From positions 1 through 35,099 of the forward strand of contig NZ_LNZB01000008.1 in NCBI RefSeq assembly GCF_001468085.1: DNA of 35,099 bases, given 5' to 3'. A program made the position numbers and the translations under genes. The notes beneath the pieces were generated by a model that saw nothing but the letters and a program-made list of their open reading frames with translations, ran no database searches and was not told the origin of the DNA. The stretch is from Legionella waltersii (GTDB lineage Bacteria > Pseudomonadota > Gammaproteobacteria > Legionellales > Legionellaceae). Positions 1-6,604 of this stretch are shown here, one piece after another. Each line of letters starts with the position of its first letter. The first letter of the stretch is position 1.

Positions 1-1517
1 GGACGAAGATGGATCCCAACATGAAGATGGATCAAGGGACGAAGATGGATCCCAACATGAAGATGGATCAAGGGACGAAGATGGATCCTAACATGAAGAT
101 GGATCAAGGGACGAAGATGGATCCCAACATGAAGATGGATCAAGGGACGAAGATGGATCCTAACATGAAGATGGATCAAGGGACGAAGATGGATCCTAAC
201 ATGAAGATGGATCAAAGGACGAAGATGGATCCCAACATGAAGATGGATCAAGGGACGAAGATGGATCGCTCTATGACCATGCCAACTGAACCATCTATCA
301 TAGGCGATAAGATAGAGTCACTTGATTCGGCAAAGGCCACCACCATAGGAACCAAATATCAAGAGTTAAAAGCCGCAGTAAAAACCAACAATCCTAATAA
401 ACCAGTCGATGGGATTATTAAAATGGAATTGTTTGGTTACATGGACCGTTATATTTGGTTTATTAATGGCCTACCTGAATACAAGGCCAAACCGATTCTG
501 ATTGAGCCAGGAAAGCGTTATCGGATTATTTTTACCAACAATTCGATGATGCGTCATCCCATGCATATTCATGGTCATTGGTTTATTTTACGCAATGGTC
601 ATGGATCTTACGATCCGTTATTGCATACCATTGAGGTGGCTCCAGGTGCTACTGCCGTTGCCGATTTTGATACCGAGGCCAGCGGCCAATGGTTTTTTCA
701 TTGCCACCATCTTCTGCACATGACGGCGGGCATGGCGCGCGTATTTCAATACACTACCATCATCGAGATTGCCAACGGCACTCGAAAGCCAGAGAATTAC
801 GCTGTTCAGCAAGCCTACATCAATCGACCTATCGTAAGAGAAGACGAAGTCATGCCATTGGATGCTTCACTCATCAAACACCCCGCAGGGCATCATCAAG
901 GCTTTTATCGCTCAAGCTATATCGAGCTGGGTGAAGATCCTTTTCATAATGCTCAGGAAATGTCTTTTAGAGGCCTCTATGGCCCAGATTACAATAAGCT
1001 CCAGCTGTATACTGAGGATGCGGAAATTTATAAAGGATCCGTTGAAAATGCGGACATCGATGTGTTCTATTGGCATTTGATTAGTCAATTTTGGGCCATT
1101 AAAGGTGGGGTCAATTATTTTTATCGCCCGGGAGGACCTTATTGGCAACCCGGTATTGGGATTGAAGGAGTGATGCCTTATTACATTGATACCAACATTA
1201 GAACGTATTACCGGGATGGCAGTGTGAAATTTGACATTCAGTTAGCGCGGGCTACTCAGCTGACCAATAACTTCTTCTTCCTAACAGGACTTCGCAGCAT
1301 TCTGGCCACTCATACCGTGGTCAAGAATGAGATTGGCAATGGCTTAAACCAAATGCGTTATATCCTTAGACCTTATTATCGTCTTAAGCCAGGGCTTAGT
1401 ATTTTTACAGAGTACGAACATGATGAAGAGTATGGTGCTCTTAAGCGGATTCTTCGAAGCCAGGGAGAGGCTACCACTCAAAATACACTAACTTTTGGGG
1501 TCGCTGTACTTTTTTAA
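1..1517 (+). CDS. Multicopper oxidase (CopA-type) C-terminal part fused to a CopB-like outer-membrane barrel, 5' partial
   Basis: The reading frame is already open at the window edge (first whole codon at base 3), so the N-terminal cupredoxin domains lie outside. Numbering from the ATG at base 9, residues 1-84 are seven Met-rich 12-residue repeats. Residues about 130-260 are the last cupredoxin domain of a CopA-type periplasmic copper oxidase, with copper ligands HPMHIHGH at 183-190 and the type-1 site HCHHLLHMTAGM at 231-242 (Cys, His and axial Met all kept). From about residue 297 to 502 the sequence matches CopB (copper resistance protein B, an outer-membrane beta-barrel): many aromatic strands, a YNKLQLYTE stretch and a terminal Phe as in barrel proteins. 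CopA and CopB are normally two adjacent genes; here no stop or start separates them. The fused product would put a periplasmic oxidase on an outer-membrane barrel. Oxidase identity is firm; the CopB assignment is by motif memory. Confidence 0.85.
   Translation, partial: TKMDPNMKMDQGTKMDPNMKMDQGTKMDPNMKMDQGTKMDPNMKMDQGTKMDPNMKMDQGTKMDPNMKMDQRTKMDPNMKMDQGTKMDRSMTMPTEPSIIGDKIESLDSAKATTIGTKYQELKAAVKTNNPNKPVDGIIKMELFGYMDRYIWFINGLPEYKAKPILIEPGKRYRIIFTNNSMMRHPMHIHGHWFILRNGHGSYDPLLHTIEVAPGATAVADFDTEASGQWFFHCHHLLHMTAGMARVFQYTTIIEIANGTRKPENYAVQQAYINRPIVREDEVMPLDASLIKHPAGHHQGFYRSSYIELGEDPFHNAQEMSFRGLYGPDYNKLQLYTEDAEIYKGSVENADIDVFYWHLISQFWAIKGGVNYFYRPGGPYWQPGIGIEGVMPYYIDTNIRTYYRDGSVKFDIQLARATQLTNNFFFLTGLRSILATHTVVKNEIGNGLNQMRYILRPYYRLKPGLSIFTEYEHDEEYGALKRILRSQGEATTQNTLTFGVAVLF
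9..260 (+). repeat. Seven in-frame 36-bp tandem repeats coding a Met-rich copper-binding segment
   Basis: Seven consecutive 36-bp units encode MDPNMKMDQGTK, starting at 9, 45, 81, 117, 153, 189 and 225. An eighth unit diverges at 261 (MDRSMTM), and bases 3-8 carry the end of another unit, so the array continues upstream of the window. Units differ only by ccc/cct at the Pro codon and one Gly-to-Arg change in unit 6. Each unit supplies three Met and two Asp, like the Met-rich segments of CopA-type oxidases that bind Cu(I). Near-identity at DNA level implies recent expansion or homogenisation. Confidence 0.95.
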
Positions 1518-1625
1518 GCAGGCGCTTTCTTGCTTATTGGGTTGAAATTATTTTTGAGTTCAGGCTTGGGATAATGAATGGTTTTTTCTGAAGAAACCTC
1601 GTGAATGCACTAATTGGAGGAATGT

Positions 1626-2912
1626 ATGTACTTAGATGCTCTTTCACGGCTTGATAAAGCCGCTTCATTTTGTCGTATTGACCCAGAAGCTTTGAAGAAA
1701 CTTAAACACCCTAAATCCTGTCTGGAAGTATCTCTCCCGGTTCGGATGGATAATGGTGAATTAAAAATTTTTCCAGCTTATCGAGTCCATCATAATAACA
1801 GCCGCGGCCCTATGAAAGGCGGCATACGTTTTCATCCGAAATTGGATTTAGACGAGATGAAAACTCTTGCATTATGGATGACAATAAAATGCGCTGTCGT
1901 TGACATCCCCTTTGGTGGCGCAAAAGGCGGGGTAATTGTTGATCCAAAACAGTTATCCCGCATGGAGTTGGAGCGGTTAAGCCGAAGCTACATTGAGTTA
2001 ATAGCGGATTTTATTGGGCCAGACAAAGACATTCCTGCTCCTGATATGTATACCAATGAGATGATCATGGGCTGGATGATGGATGAGTATGCCACCATTG
2101 TTCGGAAAAATAGTCCAGCGGTAATCACAGGCAAGCCTATTCCTTTGGGAGGGAGCTTTGGGCGTGAGGGTGCGACCGGTCTAGGTGCCTACTATTGCAT
2201 TAAAATTCTTGAAAAAAAGAAAAAATGGCAGTCTTCTAAGCTACGAGTTGCTGTTCAAGGATTTGGTAATGCTGGACAAAGTATCGCTAAGCTGCTTTAC
2301 GACAATGGCTATAAAATTGTTGCGATAAGTGATTCGAAAGGAGGCATTTATAATACCAAAGGCATCGATATACCTCGCATGATTGAAATAAAAAACAACT
2401 CTAAAGAACTGCAGTCTATCTATTGCAAAAAGTCTATTTGTGATCTTGCGAATGAAGCTATAATTACGAATGAAGAATTATTGGAACTCGAGGTCGACTT
2501 ACTTATCCCAGCTGCTGCACAAAATCAAATTACCCAAGAAAATGCAGCCAGAATTAAGGCTCCTATAGTCATTGAAATTGCAAATGGTCCAATAACCTTA
2601 GAGGCCGATGCACTATTGCAGAAAAAGGGACTATTAATTGTACCCGATATATTAGCCAATACAGGTGGGGTAATCGTAAGCTATTTTGAGTGGGTGCAAA
2701 ATAAATCAGGTTATTATTGGACTATGGAAAAAGTTGAAGAAGAATTACAGACTATCATATCCCGTGAATTCAAGAATATTTGGCAGCTGATGGAACAATA
2801 TCAAACAGATATGCGGCAAGCGGCTTACATTCATGCCCTGAGTCGATACGACAAAGCAGTTACGGCCCAAGGAACTCGCGGATATTTTTCAAATTTAAGT
2901 CCGAGTCTATAA
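1626..2912 (+). CDS. Glu/Leu/Phe/Val dehydrogenase family, probable NAD(P)-glutamate dehydrogenase
   Basis: A 428-residue cytosolic enzyme expected to interconvert glutamate and 2-oxoglutarate plus ammonia. The hexameric GDH catalytic set is present: K64 in PMKGGIRFHP, K88, the catalytic K100 in FGGAKGG and D140 in PAPDMYT, with spacing matching clostridial GDH. The Rossmann motif GFGNAG is at about 212-217, followed by an acidic SDS, which leans to NAD rather than NADP. The frame also opens at a TTG at 1614, but GGAGG at 1616-1620 sits just before the ATG at 1626, so 1626 is the better start. The gene stands alone, about 100 bases after the copper oxidase gene. Leucine/valine dehydrogenase activity is less likely because of length and the conserved GDH-type N-terminal domain. 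Confidence 0.9.
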   Translation: MYLDALSRLDKAASFCRIDPEALKKLKHPKSCLEVSLPVRMDNGELKIFPAYRVHHNNSRGPMKGGIRFHPKLDLDEMKTLALWMTIKCAVVDIPFGGAKGGVIVDPKQLSRMELERLSRSYIELIADFIGPDKDIPAPDMYTNEMIMGWMMDEYATIVRKNSPAVITGKPIPLGGSFGREGATGLGAYYCIKILEKKKKWQSSKLRVAVQGFGNAGQSIAKLLYDNGYKIVAISDSKGGIYNTKGIDIPRMIEIKNNSKELQSIYCKKSICDLANEAIITNEELLELEVDLLIPAAAQNQITQENAARIKAPIVIEIANGPITLEADALLQKKGLLIVPDILANTGGVIVSYFEWVQNKSGYYWTMEKVEEELQTIISREFKNIWQLMEQYQTDMRQAAYIHALSRYDKAVTAQGTRGYFSNLSPSL

Positions 2913-2922
2913 GGAGATTATC

Positions 2923-3000
2923 CTGTTTGAATTTCATGTTTCTTCTCACTGGGACTCAGTATCTTATTATTAGTAGCTAAAGGCGAATAGCTTATATAAT
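2923..3000 (+). pseudogene. Degenerate third copy of the 81-residue membrane protein gene
   Basis: Directly after the gdh stop comes AAGGAG (2911-2916) and a stretch resembling the 5' end of the genes at 4687 and 32237. With a one-base frame correction near 2947 it reads FEFHV..SLGLSILLLVAKGE then stop, against FQFHTAFSLGLIALSAG in the intact copies. The ribosome-binding region also matches. The initiator is CTG where the copies have ATG or TTG, and the rest of the gene is gone. The alignment was made by eye and is short. The remaining bases up to 3224 hold nothing I recognise. Confidence 0.4.
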
Positions 3001-3224
3001 AATAGTGATTACTATACCCGTGATGAAGATCATTATCATATCATTGAGCTGGCTTGTTAATTGGGATATTAGGCTTACTCTTCCCAAAGAATAGAATGGT
3101 ATTCCTCACGTCTTTATGACGGCGGCTTATTTATCTTGCGGGTTCTATTTGGCACAAAAAAACTGCTTAACAAAATGTTAATATTCTTACACACACATCA
3201 AGATTTGGGGATGAATTCCCACTC

Positions 3225-3530
3225 TTAATGTCCGCCGCCATGTCCACCTTGTCCGCCGTGACCACCTTGCCAGCCGTGACCACCGTGATGCCAATTTTGA
3301 TGCCAATTTTGGTGATATTGAATCCAATGCCATTTATGTCCATTCCAATGCCACTGGCCATGTCCACCATGAGGTATCCAATGAGGTGCATGAGGTACAT
3401 TAGTAGCCAATATCATAGAACCTAATGGTGACTCATTTTTGATTGAGGTATCAAAGGCAGCAGCTACAGCAGTTGAACCTATCAAAGCGGCTACAGCAAC
3501 AAATAGCTTCAACGTTTTTAAAGTCCACAT
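3225..3530 (-). CDS. Secreted His/Gly/Trp-rich protein, probable metal binder
   Basis: A 101-residue protein with a clear signal peptide (MWTLKTLKLFVAVAALIGS, then an Ala-rich cleavage region), followed by a tail dominated by His, Gly and Trp: repeated HGGHG, WHWNGHKWHW, and a terminal GGHGGQGGHGGGH. No known domain is recognised. The frame is open further upstream, but AAGGAG lies 7 bases before the ATG at 3530 and the signal peptide begins there. His density and the copper neighbours suggest periplasmic Cu, Zn or Ni binding; this is inferred. A shorter protein of similar composition is encoded at 17861-18037. Confidence 0.75.
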   Translation of the reverse strand: MWTLKTLKLFVAVAALIGSTAVAAAFDTSIKNESPLGSMILATNVPHAPHWIPHGGHGQWHWNGHKWHWIQYHQNWHQNWHHGGHGWQGGHGGQGGHGGGH

Positions 3531-3724
3531 AGTGCCACTCCTTGTAAAGGAAGTGATTGCGTGATTCCAAACTGCTATAAATCCAGTACTTATCGTGTTA
3601 AGTATAGACAAGACATGATATTAGATCAATTTTTAAACAGGCATAAGATTCATACTTTACTGGCGCAATCCTTTATAAAGATGGACTATACTAATAAAAA
3701 TGAATGAGCAAAGGAGTGAACATC

Positions 3725-4021
3725 GTGTCGTCTGAACCTAAGCATCATCCACAGCCACCAACGCCACAAAAACAGAAGGGCTTTTGGAGTTCTCCTTCTG
3801 GCATGGTTGCCATCATCATTATTGGGATTATTGGCTATTTCTTGATTGTAGAGCATGGTGCTCACATTGCTAGTTTTCTTGGGGCTTCGCCTTTTTTGCT
3901 GTTAGTCTTACTCTGTCCACTAATGCATCTGTTTATGCATAGAGGACATGGAGGTCACGAAAAAGAGCATCATCATAAGTCTGATAGCGAAGACAGTGAC
4001 TCGTCTGAGAATAAGGATTAA
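3725..4021 (+). CDS. DUF2933 family small membrane protein
   Basis: A 98-residue protein with a polar Pro/His/Lys-rich N-terminus, one or two membrane segments (around residues 26-42 and 49-65), and a charged tail HRGHGGHEKEHHH followed by Asp/Ser/Glu. The pattern of a short membrane helix pair plus PLMHLFMHRGHGGH is typical of DUF2933 proteins, which commonly sit in heavy-metal resistance clusters; their function is unknown. An in-frame ATG exists at 3704, but AAGGAG at 3711-3716 is placed for the GTG at 3725, so I chose the GTG. The next gene begins 6 bases after the stop, pointing to a shared transcript with the methyltransferase-like gene. The His-rich tail could bind metal (inference). 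Confidence 0.75.
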   Translation: MSSEPKHHPQPPTPQKQKGFWSSPSGMVAIIIIGIIGYFLIVEHGAHIASFLGASPFLLLVLLCPLMHLFMHRGHGGHEKEHHHKSDSEDSDSSENKD

Positions 4022-4027
4022 TCGAAA

Positions 4028-4723
4028 ATGGAACATACCTCTTATGCCTATGGGTTTTGGCTGTTGGTCATTGTCAATTCGGCGATCTTCATTTTGTTTG
4101 CCTATAGCTTTACCACAACGTTTAAAACAGGGCGAGACTGGCGTGCCTTTGGGGGTTTCTCTGCTTTCGTGGTTGCTTATTTTACCGAAATGTATGGTTT
4201 CCCTTTAACCATTTACTTACTGTCAGGATGGCTTTCTAGATATTATCCTGGAATGGATTTATACGGTCATGACAGCGGCCATTTACTCCATACCCTATTT
4301 GGGTTGAAAGGAGATCCCCATTTTGATGTATTTCATATCTTAAGTTTTGTCTTCATTATCGGCGGTCTTTGGACGATTGCATCAGCCTGGGGTACGCTTT
4401 ATCGTGCTCAAAAGAACCATCAACTCGCAACAACAGGACTGTATGCCAAAATTCGTCACCCGCAATATGATGGGTTTATTCTCGTAATGATTGGATTTTT
4501 ATTGCAATGGCCAACCATTCTGACCTTAATTATGTTTCCTATCCTTGTTACTATGTATGTGAAACTTGCTCGTAAAGAAGAACAGGAAACTTCTAAGGAG
4601 TTTGGAGAAGAATACCAACGCTATGCAGAGAAAACACCGGCCTTTATCCCCAATTTTTTAAATAACGTAAGTATAAGGAGATTTTTATGTTTCAATTTCA
4701 CACTGCATTTTCACTGGGGTTAA
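4028..4723 (+). CDS. Isoprenylcysteine carboxyl methyltransferase (ICMT/PEMT)-like membrane protein
   Basis: A 231-residue multi-spanning membrane protein. The C-terminal half has the family signature: TGLYAKIRHPQYDGF (SAM-binding RHPxY) and EEQETSKEFGEEYQRYAEKTP. Bacterial members are often found in metal-resistance and envelope clusters and their substrate is usually unknown; prenylcysteine methylation should not be assumed. It follows the DUF2933 gene by 6 bases. The family match ends near AFIPNF. The last 17 or so residues run into the 5' end of the next gene (37-base overlap), so this tail may be a by-product of the insertion or duplication of that small gene. Confidence is high for the family and low for the substrate. 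Confidence 0.85.
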   Translation: MEHTSYAYGFWLLVIVNSAIFILFAYSFTTTFKTGRDWRAFGGFSAFVVAYFTEMYGFPLTIYLLSGWLSRYYPGMDLYGHDSGHLLHTLFGLKGDPHFDVFHILSFVFIIGGLWTIASAWGTLYRAQKNHQLATTGLYAKIRHPQYDGFILVMIGFLLQWPTILTLIMFPILVTMYVKLARKEEQETSKEFGEEYQRYAEKTPAFIPNFLNNVSIRRFLCFNFTLHFHWG

Positions 4724-4932
4724 TTGCTTTGTCTGCGGGAACCGCGTTATGGGTTTGGTCAAAGCAGCAAAAGGGAGCGGGTCTTGCAACAATTCTTGGT
4801 TTGCTTATTATCCTATTCTCAATGACTTCCACGCTTTGTACCGTTTATTATGGAATAAAGTATTGGCAACAAGGTTATTTTCAAAGTCCAATGAATATGC
4901 AACCGACCATCTCAATGCAAAATAAATCGTAG
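4687..4932 (+). CDS. 81-residue two-helix membrane protein with Met-rich tail (copy 1)
   Basis: Two hydrophobic segments (about residues 6-24 and 32-55) joined by a KQQKG loop, then a tail with SPMNMQPTISMQN. No family is recognised. AAGGAG lies just upstream of the ATG. The gene at 32237-32482 encodes a nearly identical protein, and similarity extends a little past both stop codons. A degenerate copy follows gdh at 2923. Strong conservation between copies, with changes largely conservative or synonymous, argues that it is a real gene. The position downstream of DUF2933 and ICMT-like genes and the Met tail hint at a metal-related membrane role, which is unproven. Confidence 0.75.
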   Translation: MFQFHTAFSLGLIALSAGTALWVWSKQQKGAGLATILGLLIILFSMTSTLCTVYYGIKYWQQGYFQSPMNMQPTISMQNKS

Positions 4933-4994
4933 ATGAAGGAGATGGGTATACAACTAGAAAAAGGATTTTTTGAAATCTAAGGAAAATAGAATAA

Positions 4995-5036
4995 AAGCAT
5001 CAATGGAGAAGTCTAAATCTTCCCTCAATGATGCTT
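4995..5036 (-). terminator. Stem-loop between convergent genes
   Basis: AAGCATCA (4995-5002) pairs with TGATGCTT (5029-5036), and inside it GAAG (5008-5011) pairs with CTTC (5019-5022). Read on the minus strand it is followed by a T-rich run (TTTTATTCTATTTT), so it probably ends the cytochrome operon. It overlaps the last codon region of that operon and separates it from the convergent gene at 4687. Confidence 0.45.
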
Positions 5037-5846
5037 ATAAAATCCAACGCCCTTAATATCAGTCCACAAAGTGGTTTGATGACAAAGGAAACATTGGTCA
5101 ACACGAGCATGTTCCTCACGAGCAACCACTTTTGAGATCATATTAAAATGTTCCATATAATGGCTTGGTGGTGCTTTATGGCATTGGGCACAATCCATTG
5201 AGCGAGCGGATGGGTGTCTAAATTCAGGGATGTTCCAATGAGCTGTTTCATGGCAAGCAGAACAATCGTCACCAAATAATTTAAAATGCTTGTCTTTGTT
5301 TTGGTGGCATGATGCGCACCGTAAAGTAAGCTCTTTATTTGATAAATGGGGGTTTACCAGTAACGTTGGCCTGGTGGATTCATTCTGCTCTAGAAAGTAG
5401 TTAACTTGCTCAATAAGCAACCGTTCTTCATCATCATTCGCATTTGAAAATAGATTGATCTGCTGAAACCCTAACGAAACCAGCGCATTATGATCCATAT
5501 GAGTTATACGTGCCTCTCTACCCAGGTGCTCAGAATGGCACTCGACACAACTGCCAATGTTGGCATGAAATGAGGTGGGTTGGCGTTTTAAAAGAGACTC
5601 GTTGTTGGCATGGCATGCAATACAGCTCACTGCCTCAACACCTTTTACTGGGGTATGACACGCAGTACAGTTGTGACTAAGAAAAGAGTGGCTCTTGGAT
5701 AGCTCTCCAGGGCTTGCCATTCTTTGCCATTCTGCCACGTTAGTCAAGCCGCTGACCTCATCCCCATGATAAGACGTATAATAGGCGGCAAACGACAGCG
5801 TTGCTAAAACAATAAGGACAACCAGTGTGGCCCAGCTCAGCTTCAT
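5025..5846 (-). CDS. Membrane-anchored heptaheme c-type cytochrome
   Basis: 273 residues with an N-terminal membrane anchor or signal (about 5-22) and a periplasmic body. Seven CxxCH heme-binding motifs are visible, at 60-64, 75-79, 100-104, 177-181, 195-199, 219-223 and 252-256, with additional His residues available as distal ligands. The first three form one cluster and the last four another, separated by an Asp/Glu-rich linker (about 130-170). The frame opens further upstream (5942), but the ATG at 5846 overlaps the stop of the preceding gene as ATGA, the normal coupled arrangement. It is the third gene of a redox operon and the likely periplasmic electron acceptor of the membrane cytochrome. 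The final acceptor is unknown. Confidence 0.85.
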   Translation of the reverse strand: MKLSWATLVVLIVLATLSFAAYYTSYHGDEVSGLTNVAEWQRMASPGELSKSHSFLSHNCTACHTPVKGVEAVSCIACHANNESLLKRQPTSFHANIGSCVECHSEHLGREARITHMDHNALVSLGFQQINLFSNANDDEERLLIEQVNYFLEQNESTRPTLLVNPHLSNKELTLRCASCHQNKDKHFKLFGDDCSACHETAHWNIPEFRHPSARSMDCAQCHKAPPSHYMEHFNMISKVVAREEHARVDQCFLCHQTTLWTDIKGVGFYKHH

Positions 5847-6604
5847 TGAAACCACCTTAATCCAAAATAAATTCCAGACCACACATGCAAACCCAGCAGA
5901 ACATACAATGCCAGTGCCGTAATAATGTGACATGCTAACCATTTTTGAAATACGCGTTTGAAGTACTCATGAAATCGGATGGCGTATTCAAGCTCAGAGA
6001 TGGTTTCCGCTAAAGACAAAGCACGTATCTCTGCAGATTTTATTAAATGATTCTCAAATGCGGTATCTTCAAGCAACCATAGAAGGAAGCGCGCTCTCAT
6101 AAGACTTATTTTCCCTATGTTCTGATTGGAGTAGGTACTCGATTGTAATTCTTGGGCAACGATTTGATATTGCCTTTGCAATCCCACCAGTATGGCCTTT
6201 TTTTCATCTATTTCATGAGTCATAAAGCTCATGAGATAACGACCAATAAAACCACTGATAGTGACCATAAGTGTCATTGCAGTAAGTGCGATACCCAGAG
6301 TGCTATTGAATTTATGCCCTGTATGAATCAAGACTAAAATAGAACCAATAATGCCTGTGTAAATATGCCAGGACAACAGGGTATTCATGGAGACATACTG
6401 TGTTACCCAATTCTTCAAAAATGAAATGCGCTTAATAAAGAGATAGAATAGGGGAATCAGCATCAATATCGAGCCACTAACCCCAAAAACTCCACCCCAA
6501 AAACTCCCAGCAAATCGAGGAGACACATGGACGCTAAAGCCTAGCCACGTGATAAGCATTAACAGTATCAAGCCCAAAATCACCATACGTCCTGGCGCAT
6601 TCAT
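5843..6604 (-). CDS. Five-helix membrane protein, probable di-heme b-type cytochrome
   Basis: A 253-residue protein with hydrophobic segments at about 8-26, 38-57, 76-96, 104-125 and 222-243, and a long helical cytosolic-looking loop (about 128-218). Two His pairs, each 14 residues apart and inside membrane segments, stand out: H80/H94 and H226/H240, with H97 nearby. That spacing is typical of b-heme ligation across the membrane, as in ferric-reductase-like and cytochrome b proteins. Its ATG overlaps the stop of the reductase gene by one base (TAATG) and its stop overlaps the cytochrome c start (ATGA), so the three are translationally coupled. The predicted role is passing electrons from the reductase to the heptaheme protein. 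Heme binding is inferred from sequence only. Confidence 0.7.
   Translation of the reverse strand: MNAPGRMVILGLILLMLITWLGFSVHVSPRFAGSFWGGVFGVSGSILMLIPLFYLFIKRISFLKNWVTQYVSMNTLLSWHIYTGIIGSILVLIHTGHKFNSTLGIALTAMTLMVTISGFIGRYLMSFMTHEIDEKKAILVGLQRQYQIVAQELQSSTYSNQNIGKISLMRARFLLWLLEDTAFENHLIKSAEIRALSLAETISELEYAIRFHEYFKRVFQKWLACHIITALALYVLLGLHVWSGIYFGLRWFQ

Noticed and set aside
9..260. Tandem repeats as a CRISPR array
   Set aside because: Units are contiguous with no spacers, are in frame, and encode a Met-rich segment of the copper oxidase.
1614..1625. TTG at 1614 as the glutamate dehydrogenase start
   Set aside because: The only good ribosome-binding site, GGAGG at 1616-1620, overlaps it and fits the ATG at 1626.
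2780..2980. 66-codon plus-strand frame at the end of gdh
   Set aside because: It is mostly an out-of-frame reading of gdh; its tail only covers the decayed 81-residue gene copy.
4028..4723. Treating the ICMT-like protein as a true prenylcysteine methyltransferase
   Set aside because: Only the general SAM-binding signature is present; bacterial members in metal clusters have no shown prenyl substrate.
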